From positions 96,599,474-96,663,473 of the forward strand of contig OZ038384.1 in assembly GCA_964036045.1 (NCBI GenBank): 64,000 nt of DNA. The letters run 5' to 3'. This DNA is from Eutreptiella sp. 'Long Island Sound 2002' (Eukaryota > Euglenozoa > Euglenophyceae > Eutreptiales > Eutreptiaceae). The notes beneath the pieces are model-generated. The model did not search any database. It saw nothing but the letters and a program-made list of their open reading frames with translations, and had not been told where the DNA came from. Both the position numbers and the translations under genes were made by a program. Below are positions 38,001 through 48,780 of this stretch, one piece after another (position 1 is the stretch's first letter; each line of letters begins with the position of its first letter).

Positions 38001-38610
38001 AAGTGGGCAAATTGGCTACCTCACCCCTGCCGTATCGGGGAGCCCCACCGCCTTAGAGCGGGGGGCAAAATCAGAAGTGGCACACAAGTGGGCAAATTGG
38101 CTACCTCACCCCTGCCGTATTGGAGAGCCCCACCGCCTAAGAGGGGGGGGCACAATCAGAAATGGCCCACAAGTGGGCAAATTGGCTACCTCACCCCTGC
38201 CGCCTCGGGGGGGCCCACCGCCTCAGAGGGGGGGGCAAAATCAGAACAGGCCCACAAGTGTGCGAATTGGCTACCTCACCCCCGCCGTATCGGGGAGCCT
38301 CACCGCCTCAGAGCAGGGGGAAAAGTCAAAAGTGGCCCACAAGTGGGCAAATTGGCTACCTCACCCCGGCCGTATCGGGGAGCGTCACCGCCTCAGAGCG
38401 GGGGGCAAAATCAGAAATGGCCCACAAGTGGGCAAATTGGCTACCTCACCCCTGCCGTATCGGGGAGCCCCACCGCTTCAGAGCGGGGGGCAAAATCAGA
38501 AGTGGCCCACAAGTGGGCAAATTGGCTACCTCACCCCTGCCGTATCGGGGAGCCCCACCGCCTCAGAGCGGGGGGCAAAATCAGAAGTGGCCCACAAGTG
38601 GGCAAATTGG
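35041..38610 (+). repeat. 21-monomer tandem duplication (1,785 bp)
   Basis: About 35,041-36,825 matches 36,826-38,610 at offset 1,785. Each copy holds three CCTAAGAGGGGGGGG monomers, three CTGCCGCCTCGGGGGG-type monomers (one reading CCGTATCGGGGGG in the right copy), a CACTCATGGCG monomer and CAGAACAGGCCCAC variants in the same order. Differences are sparse, for example AGACTCCCACC against AGAGCCCCACC near 35,660, CCCCCCGCC near 37,110, GTGTGCGAATT near 38,260 and GGGGAAAAGTC near 38,330. The GAGGGGGGGG variant of this block weakens inverted repeat 1. Confidence 0.85.
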
Positions 38611-41200
38611 GTACCTCACCCCTGCCGTATCGGGGAGCCCCACCGCCTCAGAGCCGGGGGCAAAATCAGAAGTGGCCCACAAGTGGGCAAAATGGCTACC
38701 TCACCCCTACTGTATCAGAGAGCCCCACCGCCTCAGAGCGGGGGGCAAAATCAGAAGTGGCCCACAAGTGGGCAAATTGGCTACCTCACCCCTGCCGTAT
38801 CGGGGAGCCCCACCGCCTCAGAGCGGGGGGCAAAATCAGAAGTGGCCCACAAGTGGGCAAATTGGCTACCTCACCCCTGCCGTATCGGGGAGCCCCACCG
38901 CTTCAGAGCGGGGGGCAAAATCAGAAGTGGCCCACAAGTGGGCGAATTGGCTACCTCACCATTGCCGTATCGGGGAGCCCCACCGCTTCAGAGCGGGGGG
39001 CAAAATCAGAAGTGGCCCACAAGTGGGCAAATTGGCTACCTCACCCCTGCTGTATCGGGGAGCCCCACCGCCTCAGAGCCGGGGGCAAAATCAGAAGTGG
39101 CCCACAAGTGGGCAAAATGGCTACCTCACCCCTACCGTATCAGAGAGCCCCACCGCCTCAGAGCGGGGGGCAAAATCAGAAGTGGCCCACAAGTGGGCAA
39201 AATGGCTACCTCACCCCTGCCGTATCGGGGAGCCCCACCGCCTCAGAGCGGGGGGCAAAATCAGAAGTGGCCCACAAGTGGGCAAAATGGCTACCTCACC
39301 CCTACCGTATCAGAGAGCCCCACCGCCTCAGAGCCGGGGGCAAAATCAGAAGTGGCCCACAAGTGGGCAAAATGGCTACCTCACCCCTGCCGTATCGGGG
39401 AGCCCCACCGCCTCAGAGCGGGGGGCAAAATCACAAGTGGCCCACAAGTGGGCAAATTGGCTACCTCACCCCTGCCGTATCCGAGAGCCCCAAAGCTTCA
39501 GAGCGGGGGGCAAAATCAGAAGTGGCCCACAAGTGGGCGAATTGGCTACCTCACCCCTGCCGTATCGGGGAGCCCCACCGCCTCAGAGCGGGGGGCAGAA
39601 TCAGAAGTGGCCCACAAGTGGGCAAATTGGCTACCTCGACCCTGCCGTATCGGGGAGCCCCCCCGCCTCAGAGCCGGGGGCAAAATCAGAAGTGGCCCAC
39701 AAGTGGGCAAATTGGCTACCTCACCCCTGCCGTATCGGAGAGCCCCACCGCCTCAGAGCGGGGGGCAAAATCAGAAGTGGCCCACAAGTGGGCAAATTGG
39801 CTACCTCACCCCTGCCATATCGGGGAGCCCCACCGCCTTGGAGCGGGGGGCAAAATCAGAAGTGGCCCACAAGTGGGCAAATTGGCTACCTCACCCCTGC
39901 CGTATCGGGGAGCCCCACCGCCTCAGAGCGGGGGGCAAAATCAGAAGTGGCCCACAAGTGGGCGAGTTGGCTACCTCACCCATGCCGTATTGGGGAGCCC
40001 CACCGCGTTAGAGCGGGGGGCAAAATCAGAAGTGGCCCACAAGTGGGCAAATTGGCTACCTCACCCCTGCCGTATTCGAGAGCCCCGACGCCTCAGAACG
40101 GGGGGCAAAATCAGAAGTGGCCCACAAGTGGGCAAATTGGCTACCTCACCCCTGCCTTATCGGGGAGCCCCACCGCCTTAGAGCGGGGGGCAGTATCAGA
40201 AGTGGCCCACAAGTGGGCAAATTGGCTACCTCACCCCTGCCGTATCGGGGAGCCCCACCGCCTCAAAGCGGGGGGCAAAATCAGAAGTGGCCCACAAGTG
40301 GGCAAATTGGCTACCTCACCCCCGCCGTATCGGGGAGCCCCACCGCCTTAGAGCGGGGGGCAAAATCAGAAGTGGCACACAAGTGGGCGAATTGGCTACC
40401 TCACCCCTGCCGTTTCGGGGAGCCCCACCGCCTTAGAGCGGGGGGCAAAATCAGAAGTGGCCCACAAGTGGGCAAATTGGCTACCTCACCCCTGCCGTAT
40501 CGGGGAGCCCCACCGCCTTAGAGCGGGGGGCAAAATCAGAAGTGGCACACAAGTGGGCAAATTGGCTACCTCACCCCTGCCGTATTGGAGAGCCCCACCG
40601 CCTAAGAGCGGGGGGCACAATCAGAAATGGCCCACAAGTGGGCAAATTGGCTACCTCACCCTTGCCGCCTCGGGGGGCCCCACCGCCTCAGAGCGGGGGG
40701 CAGAATCAGAAGTGGCCCACGTGTGGCCAAGGTGGCTACTTAACCACTGCCACCTCGGGGATCCCCACCGCCTCAGAGGGGGGGGCAAAATCAGAACTGG
40801 CCCACAAGTGGGCGAATTGGCTAGCTCACCCCCGCCGTATCGGGGAGCCTCACCGCCTCAGAGCAGGGGGCAAAGTCAAAAGTGGCCCACAAGTGGGCAA
40901 ATTGGCTACCTCAACCCGGCCGTATCGGGGAGCCCCACCGCCTCAGAGCGGGGGGCAAAATCACAAGTGGCCCACAAGTGGGCAAATTGGCTACCTCACC
41001 CCTGCCGTATCGGGGAGCCCCACCGCTTCAGAGCAGGGGGCAAAATCAGAAGTGGCCCACAAGTGGGCGAATTGGCTACCTCACCATTGCCGTATCGGGG
41101 AGCCCCACCGCTTCAGAGCGGGGGGCAAAATCAGAAGTGGCCCACAAGTGGGCAAATTGGCTACCTCACCCCTGCCGTATCGGGGAGCCCCACCGCCTCA
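38610..41200 (+). repeat. Segment with HindIII cassette and dispersed relatives of 17,500-21,300
   Basis: About 30 monomers. A run of GCAAAATGGCTACC monomers alternates with CTACCGTATCAGAG monomers between 38,690 and 39,390. The HindIII monomer is at 39,493. The CCGCGTTAGAG monomer near 40,003 returns 1,955 bases (23 monomers) later. The CACGTG cassette at 40,718 is the copy in which the following junction reads TGTGGCCAAGG, a private change. Relation to 20,655-21,100 is at an offset of 19,723. Confidence 0.65.
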
Positions 41201-43300
41201 GAGCCGGGGGCAAAATCAGAAGTGGCCCACAAGTGGGCAAAATGGCTACCTCACCCCTACCGTATCAGAGAGCCCCACCGCCTCAGAGCGGGGGGCAAAA
41301 TCAGAAGTGGCCCACAAGTGGGCAAATTGGCTACCTCACCCCTGCCGTATCGGGGAGCCCCACCGCCTCAGAGCGGGGGGCAAAATCACAAGTGGCCCAC
41401 AAGTGGGCAAATTGGCTACCTCACCCCTGCCGTATCCGAGAGCCCCAAAGCTTCAGAGCGGGGGGCAAAATCAGAAGTGGCCCACAAGTGGGCGAATTGG
41501 CTACCTCACCCCTGCCGTATCGGGGAGCCCCACCGCCTCAGAGCGGGGGGCAGAATCAGAAGTGGCCCACAAGTGGGCAAATTGGCTACCTCGACCCTGC
41601 CGTATCGGGGAGCCCCACCGCCCCAGAGCCGGGGGCAAAATCAGAAGTGGCCCACAACTGGGCAAATTGGCTACCTCACCCCTGCCGTATCAGAGAGCCC
41701 CGACGCCTCAGAGCTGGGGGCAAAATCAGAAGTGGCCCACAAGTGGGCAAATTGGCTCCCTCACCCCTGCCGTATCGGGGAGCCCCACCGCCTTGGAGCG
41801 GGGGGCAAAATCAGAAGTGGCCCAAAAGTGGGCAAATTGGCTACCTCACCCCTGCCGTATCGGGGAGCCCGGCCGCCTCAGAGCGGGGGGCAAAATCAGA
41901 AGTGGCCCACAAGTGGGCGAGTTGGCTACCTCACCCATGCCGTATTGGGGAGCCCCACCGCGTTAGAGCGGGGGGCAAAATCAGAAGTGGCCCACAAGTG
42001 GGCAAATTGGCTACCTCGCCCCTGCCGTATTCGAGAGCCCCGACGCCTCAGAGCGGGGGGCAAAATCAGAAGTGGCCCACAAGTGGGCAAATTGGCTACC
42101 TCACCCCTGCCGTATCGGGGAGCCCCACCGCCTTAGAGCGGGGGGCAGAATCAGAAGTGGCCCACAAGTGGGCGAGTTGGCTACCTCACCCATGCCGTAT
42201 CGGGGAGCCCCACCGCCTTAGAGCGGGGGGCAAAATCAGAAGTGGCCCACAAGTGGGCAAATTGGCTACCTCACCCCTGCCGTATCGGGGAGCCCCACCG
42301 CCTCAGAGCGGGGGGCAAAATCAGAAGTGGCCCACAAGTGGGCAAAATGGCTACCTCACCCCTACCGTATCAGAGAGCCCCACCGCCTCAGAGCGGGGGG
42401 CAAAATCAGAAGTGGCCCACAAGTGGGCAAATTGGCTACCTCACCCCTGCCGTATCGGGGAGCCCCACCGCCTCAGAGCGGGGGGCAAAATCACAAGTGG
42501 CCCACAAGTGGGCAAATTGGCTACCTCACCCCTGCCGTATCCGAGAGCCCCAAAGCTTCAGAGCGGGGGGCAAAATCAGAAGTGGCCCACAAGTGGGCGA
42601 ATTGGCTACCTCACCCCTACCATATCAGAGAGCCCCACCGCCTCAGAGCGGGGGGCAGAATCAGAAGTGGCCCACAAGTGGGCAAATTGGCTACCTCGAC
42701 CCTGCCGTATCGGAGAGCCCCACCGCCTCAGAGCCGGGGGCAAAATCAGAAGTGGCCCACAAGTAGGCAAATTGGCTACCTCACCCCTGCCGTATCGGAG
42801 AGCCCCGACGCCTCAGAGCGGGGGGCAAAATCAGAAGTGGCCCACAAGTGGGCAAATTGGCTACCTCACCCCTGCCGTATCGGGGAGCCCCACCGCCTCA
42901 GAGCGGGGGGCAAAATCAGAAGTGGCCCACAAGTGGGCGAGTTGGCTACCTCACCCATGCCGTATTGGGGAGCCCCACCGCGTTAGAGCGGGGGGCAAAA
43001 TCAGAAGTGGCCCACAAGTGGGCAAATTGGCTACCTCACCCCTGCCGTATTCGAGAGCCCCGACGCCTCAGAGCGGGGGGCAAAATCAGAAGTGGCCCAC
43101 AAGTGGGCAAATTGGCTACCTCACTCCTGCCGTATCGGGGAGCCCCACCGCCTTAGAGCGGGGGGCAGAATCAGAAGTGGCCCACAAGTGGGCGAGTTGG
43201 CTACCTCACCCATGCCGTATCGGGGAGCCCCACCGCCTTAGAGCGGGGGGCAAAATCAGAAGTGGCCCACAAGTGGGCAAATTGGCTACCTCACCCCTGC
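41200..43300 (+). repeat. 13/12-monomer tandem duplication (1,105 then 1,020 bp)
   Basis: About 41,200-41,760 aligns with 42,305-42,865 at 1,105 bases, anchored by HindIII sites 41448 and 42553 and by CTCGACCCTG monomers. Further right the offset drops to 1,020, anchored by TATTGGGGAGCCCC with CCGCGTTAGAG (41,945 and 42,965). One monomer was lost or gained between the anchors. The left copy carries several private changes, including CCACAACTGGG near 41,650, CCCAAAAGTGG near 41,821 and GGCCGCC near 41,871. Confidence 0.75.
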
Positions 43301-44104
43301 CGTATCGGAGAGCCCCGACGCCTCAGAGCGGGGGGCAAAATCAGAAGTGGCCCACAAGTGGGCAAATTGGCTACCTCACCCATGCCGTATCGGGGAGCCC
43401 CACCGCCTTAGAGCGGGGGGCAAAATCAGAAGTGGCCCACAAGTGGGCAAATTGGCTACCTCACCCCTGCCGTATCGGGGAGCCCCACCGCCTCAAAGCG
43501 GGGGGCAAAATCAGACTTGGCCCACAAGTGGGCAAATTGGCTACCTCACCCCCGCCGTATCGGGGAGCCCCACCGCCTTAGAGCGGGGGGCAAAATCAGA
43601 AGTGGCCCACAAGTGGGTAAATTGGCTACCTCACCCCTGCCGTATCGGGGAGCCCCACCGCCTTAGAGCGGGGGGCAAAATCAGATGTGGCACACAAGTG
43701 GGCAAATTGGCTACCTCACCCCTGCCGTATTGGAGAGCCCCACCGCCTAAGAGCGGGGGGCACAATCAGAAATGGCCCACAAGTGGGCAAATTGGCTACC
43801 TCACCCTTGCCGCCTCGGGGGGCCCCACCGCCTCAGAGCGGGGGGCAGAATCAGAAGTGGCCCACGTGTGGGCAAGGTGGCTACTTAACCCCTGCTACCT
43901 TGGGGATCCCCACCGCCTCAGAGGGGGGGGCAAAATCAGAACTGGCCCACAAGTGGGCGAATTGGCTACCTCACCCCCGCCGTATCGGGGAGCCTCACCG
44001 CCTCAGAGCAGGGGGCAAAGTCAAAAGTGGCCCACAAGTGGGCAAATTGGCTACCTCACCCCGGCCGTATCGGGGAGCGTCACCGCCTCAGAGCGGGGGG
44101 CAAA
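43300..44104 (+). repeat. Segment with the last CACGTG/BamHI cassette
   Basis: About nine monomers. CACGTG at 43863 lies exactly 3,145 bases (37 monomers) after the copy at 40718, and surrounding monomers follow the same order (CCTAAGAG, CCGCCTCGGGG, CACGTG, CTACTTAACC). Here the following monomer reads CTGCTACCTTGGGGATCC, two transitions away from the other copies. No further copy of this cassette occurs in the remaining 20 kb. Confidence 0.7.
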
Positions 44105-45672
44105 ATCAGAAGTGGCCCACAAGTGGGCAAATTGGCTACCTCACCCCTGCCGTATCGGGGAGCCCCACCGCCTTAGAGCGGGGGGCAAAATCAGAAGTGG
44201 CCCACAAGTGGGCAGATTGGCTACCTCACCCCTGCCGTATCGGGGAGCCCCACCGCTTCAGAGCGGGGGGCAAAATCAGAAGTGGCCCACAAGTGGGCAA
44301 ATTGGCTACCTCACCCCTGCCGTATCGGGGAGCGCCACCGCCTCAGAGCAGGGGGCAAAATCAGAAGTGGCCCACAAGTGGGCGAATTGGCTACCTCACC
44401 ATTGCCGTATCGGGGAGCCCCACCGCTTCAGAGCGGGGGGCAAAATCAGAAGTGGCCCACAAGTGGGCAAATTGGCTACCTCACCCCTGCCGTATCGGGG
44501 AGCCCCACCGCCTCAGAGCCGGGCGCAAAATCAGAAGTGGCCCACAATTGGGCAAAATGGCTACCTCACCCCTACCGTATCAGAGAGCCCCACCGCCTCA
44601 GAGCGGGGGGCAAAATCAGAAATGGCCCACAACTGGGCGAATTGGCTACCTCACCCCTGCCGTATCGGGGAGCCCCAACGCCTCAGAGCGGGGGGCAAAA
44701 TCAGATCTGGGCCACAAGTGGGCAAATTGGCTACCTCACCCCTGCCGTATCCGAGAGCCCCAAAGCTTCAGAGCGGGGGGCAAAATCAGAAGTGGCCCAC
44801 AAGTGGGCGAATTGGCTACCTCACCCCTGCCGTATCGGGGAGCCCCACCGCCTCAGAGCGGGGGGCAGAATCAGAAGTGGCCCACAAGTGGGCAAATTGG
44901 CTACCTCACCCCTGCCGTATCGGGGAGCCCCACCGCCTTAGAGCGGGGGGCAAAATCAGAAGTGGCCCACAAGTGGGCAGATTGGCTACCTCACCCCTGC
45001 CGTATCGGGGAGCCCCACCGCTTCAGAGCGGGGGGCAAAATCAGAAGTGGCCCACAAGTGGGCAAATTGGCTACCTCACCCCTGCCGTATCGGGGAGCGC
45101 CACCGCCTCAGAGCAGGGGGCAAAATCAGAAGTGGCCCACAAGTGGGCGAATTGGCTACCTCACCATTGCCGTATCGGGGAGCCCCACCGCTTCAGAGCG
45201 GGGGGCAAAATCAGAAGTGGCCCACAAGTGGGCAAATTGGCTACCTCACCCCTGCCGTATCGGGGAGCCCCACCGCCTCAGAGCCGGGCGCAAAATCAGA
45301 AGTGGCCCACAATTGGGCAAAATGGCTACCTCACCCCTACCGTATCAGAGAGCCCCACCGCCTCAGAGCGGGGGGCAAAATCAGAAATGGCCCACAACTG
45401 GGCGAATTGGCTACCTCACCCCTGCCGTATCGGGGAGCCCCAACGCCTCAGAGCGGGGGGCAAAATCAGATCTGGGCCACAAGTGGGCAAATTGGCTACC
45501 TCACCCCTGCCGTATCCGAGAGCCCCAAAGCTTCAGAGCGGGGGGCAAAATCAAAAGTGGCCCACAAGTGGGCGAATTGGCTACCTCACCCCTGCCGTAT
45601 CGGGGAGCCCCACGGCCTCAGAGCGGGGGGCAGAATCAGAAGTGGCCCACAAGTGGGCAAATTGGCTACCTC
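44104..45672 (+). repeat. 9-monomer tandem duplication (765 bp)
   Basis: Bases 44,104-44,907 align with 44,869-45,672 at offset 765, with two differences seen in about 804 bases (AGAAG/AAAAG near 44,789 and CACCG/CACGG near 44,854). Shared private variants include GGGCAGATTGG, AGCCGGGCGCAAAATC, CCCACAATTGGG, CCCACAACTGGG and CAGATCTGGGCC. The HindIII monomer is in both copies (44763, 45528). The right copy then continues into the CTCGACCCTG and TAACTT (45,749) monomers, whereas the left copy returns to the block start. Confidence 0.88.
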
Positions 45673-48430
45673 GACCCTGCCGTATCGGGGAGCTCCACCG
45701 CCTCAGAGCCGGGGGCAAAATCAGAAGTGGCCCACAAGTGGGCAAATTGGCTAACTTCCCCCTTGCTGTATCGGGGAGCCCCACCGCCTCAGAGCGGGGG
45801 GCAAAATCAGAAGTGGCCCACAAGTGGGCGAGTTCGCTACCTCACCCATGCCGTATCGGGGAGCCCCACCGCCTTAGAGCGGGGGGCAAAATCAGAAGTG
45901 GCCCACAAGTGGGCAAATTGGCTACCTCACCCCTGCCGTATCGGAGAGCCCCGACGCCTCAGAGCGGGGGGCAAAATCAGAAGTGGCCCACAAGTGGGCA
46001 AATTGGCTACCTCACCCCTGCCGTATCAGGGAGCCCCACCGCCTCAGAGCGGGGGGCAAAATCAGAAGTGGCCCACAAGTGGGCAAATTGGCTACCTCAC
46101 CCTTGCCGTATCGGGGAGCCCCACCGCCTCAGAGCGGGGGGCAAAATCAGAAGTGGCACACAAGTGGGCAAATTGGCTACCTCACCCCTGCCGTATCAGG
46201 GAGCCCCGACGCCTCAGAGCGGGGGGCAAAATCAGAAGTGGCCCACAAGTGGGCAAATTGGCTACCTCACCCCTGCCGTATCAGGGAGCCCCACCGCCTC
46301 AGAGCGGGGGGCAAAATCAGAGGTGGCCCACAAGTGGGCAAATTGGCTACCTCACCCCTGCCGTATCAGGGAGCCCCACCGCTTCAGAGCGGGGGGCAGA
46401 ATCAGAAGTGGCCCACAAGTGGGCAATTTGGCTACCTCACCCATGCCGTATAGGGGAGCCCCACCGCTTCAGAGCGGGGGGCATAATTAGAAGTGGCCCA
46501 CAAGTGGGCAAATTGGCTACCTCGACCCTGCCGTATCGGGGAGCCCCACCGCCTCAGAGCGGGGGGCAAAATCAGAAGTGGCCCACAAGTAGGCAAATTG
46601 GCTACCTCGGCCCTGCCGTATCAGGGAGCCCCACCGCCTCAGAGCGGGGGGCAAAATCAGAAGTGGCCCACAAGTGGGCAAATTGGCTACCTCACCCCTG
46701 CCGTATCAGGGAGCCCCACCGCCTCAGAGCGGGGGGCAAAATCAGAAGTGGCCCACAAGTGGGCAAATTGGCTACCTCACCCCTGCCGTATCGGGGAGCC
46801 CCACCGCTTCAGAGCGGGGGGCAAAATCAGAAGTGGCCCACAAGTGGGCGAATTGGCTACCTCACCCCTGCCGTATCGGGGAGCCCCGACGCCTCGGGGC
46901 GGGGGGCAAAAACAGAAGTGGCCCACAAGTGGGCAAATTGGCTACCTCACCCCTGCCGTATCGGGGAGCTCCACCGCCTCAGAGCGGGGGGCAGAATCAG
47001 AAGTGGCCCACAAGTGGGCAAATTGGCTACCTCACCCCTGCCGTATCGGGGAGCCCCACCGCTTCAGAGCGGGGGGCAGAAACAGAAGTGGCCCACAAGT
47101 GGGCAAATTGGCTACCTCACCCCTGCCGTATCCGAGAGCTCCACCGCTTCAGAGCGGGGGGCAAAATCAGAAGTGGCCCACAAGTGGGCGAATTGGCTAC
47201 CTCACCCCTGCCGTATCGGAGAGCCCCTCCGCCTCAGAGCCGGGGGCAAAATCAGAAGTGGCCCACAAGTGGGCGAATTGGCTACCTCACCCCTGCCGTA
47301 TCGGGGAGCCTCACCGCCTCAGAGCGGGGGGCAAAATCAGAAGTGGCCCACAAGTAGGCAAATTGGCTACCTCACCCCTGCCGTATCAGGGAGCCCCACC
47401 GCCTCAGAGCGGGGGGCAAAATCAGAAGTGGCCCACAAGTGGGCAAATTGGCTACCTCACCCCTGCCGTATCAGGGAGCTCCACCGCCTCAGAGCGGGGG
47501 GCAAAATCAGAAGTGGCCCACAAGTGGGCAAATTGGCTACCTCACCCCTGCCGTATCGGGGAGCCCCACCGCTTCAGAGCGGGGGGCAAAATCAGAAGTG
47601 GCCCACAAGTGGGCAAATTTGCTACCTCACCCCTGCCGTATCAGGGAGCCCCACCGCCTCAGAGCGGGGGGCAAAATCAGAAGTGGCCCACAAGTGGGCA
47701 AATTGGCTACCTCACCCCTGCCGTATCGGGGAGCCCGACCGCTTCAGAGCGGGGGGCAAAATCAGAAGTGGCCCACAAGTGGGCGAATTGGCTACCTCAC
47801 CCCTGCCGTATCGGGGAGCCCCGACGCCTCGGCGCGGGGGGCAAAATCAGAAGTGGCCCACAAGTGGGCAAATTGGCTACCTCACCCCTGCCGTATCGGG
47901 GAGCTCCACCGCCTCAGAGCCGGGGGCAAAATCAGAAGTGGCCCACAAGTGGGCAAATTGGCTACCTCACCCCTGCCGTATCGGAGAGCCCCACCGCCTC
48001 AGAGCGGGGGGCAGAATCAGAAGTGGCCCACAAGTGGGCAAATTGGCTACCTCACCCCTGCCGTATCGGAGAGCCCCACCGCTTCAGAGCGGGGGGCAGA
48101 ATCAGAAGTGGCCCACAAGTGGGCAAATTGGCTACCTCACCCCTGCCGTATCCGAGAGGTCCACCGCTTCAGAGCGGGGGGCAAAATCAGAAGTGGCCCA
48201 CAAGTGGGCGAATTGGCTACCTCACCCCTGCCGTATCGGAGAGCCCCACCGCTTCAGAGCCGGGGGCAAAATCAGAAGTGGCCCACAAGTGGGCGAATTG
48301 GCTACCTCAGCCCTGCCGTATCGGGGAGCCTCACCGCCTCAGAGCGGGGGGCAAAATCAGAAGTGGCCCACAAGTGGGCGAATTGGCTACCTCACTCATG
48401 GCGTATCGGGGAGCCCCACCGCCTTAGAGC
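45672..48430 (+). repeat. Block D, third copy, with an 11-monomer duplication
   Basis: It follows the TAACTT monomer at 45,749. Order and rare variants match 21,900-24,400 and 28,700-31,500: CACCCTTGCC near 46,100, GGGGCATAATTAG near 46,482 and ACGCCTCGGGGCGGGG near 46,890. A tandem pair at offset 935 spans about 46,790-48,400; its second GACGCCTCGG monomer, near 47,826, reads CTCGGCGCGGG. Offsets to the second copy are 17,173 before and 17,088 after one lost monomer. Confidence 0.72.
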
Positions 48431-48780
48431 GGGGGGCAAAATCAGAAGTGGCCCACAAGTGGGCGAATTGGCTACCTCACTCATGCCGTATCGGGGAGCC
48501 TCACCGCCTCAGAGCGGGGGGCAAAATCAGAAGTGGCCCACAAGTGGGCGAATTGGCTACCTCACTCATGCCGTATCGGGGAGCCCCACCGCCTTAGAGC
48601 GGGGGGCAAAATCAGAAGTGGCCCACAAGTGGGCGAATTGGCTACCTCACCCCTGCCGTATCGGGCAGCCCCACCGCCTCAGAGCGGGGGGCAAAATCAG
48701 AAGTGGCCCACACGTGGGCAAATTGGCTACCTCGACCCTGCCGTATCGGGGAGCGTCACCGCCTCAGAGCGGGGGGCAAA
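48430..48780 (+). repeat. Four monomers joining block D to the 12-monomer duplication
   Basis: Contains CACTCATGCC monomers, a CGGGCAGCCCC monomer (48,664) and the CCCACACGTGGG monomer (CACGTG at 48711), the same order as at 24,861-24,960 and 26,051-26,150. Ordinary satellite otherwise. Confidence 0.65.

Larger units (their letters stand above)
43687..48597 (+). other. Longest stop-free frame (1,636 codons), not a gene
   Basis: This is the longest of many overlapping open frames. It exists because the 85-bp consensus has no forward stop in any frame. As 85 is not divisible by three, a frame cycles through all three readings and repeats every 255 bases, giving an 85-residue peptide repeat. 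Similar frames are open in the other two phases over the same bases, the start is a GTG inside the repeat, and the consensus monomer has no ATG. Stops arise only from variants such as C48T (TTAG), G84A (TAGG) and TAACTT. I find no promoter, splice or domain evidence. Confidence 0.9.

Noticed and set aside
43687-48597. Very long forward open frames, up to 1,636 codons, as genes for a repetitive protein
   Set aside because: All three forward phases are open over the same bases, starts are mostly GTG, TTG or CTG inside the repeat, and frames end only at random monomer variants. No domain, promoter or codon signal is visible.
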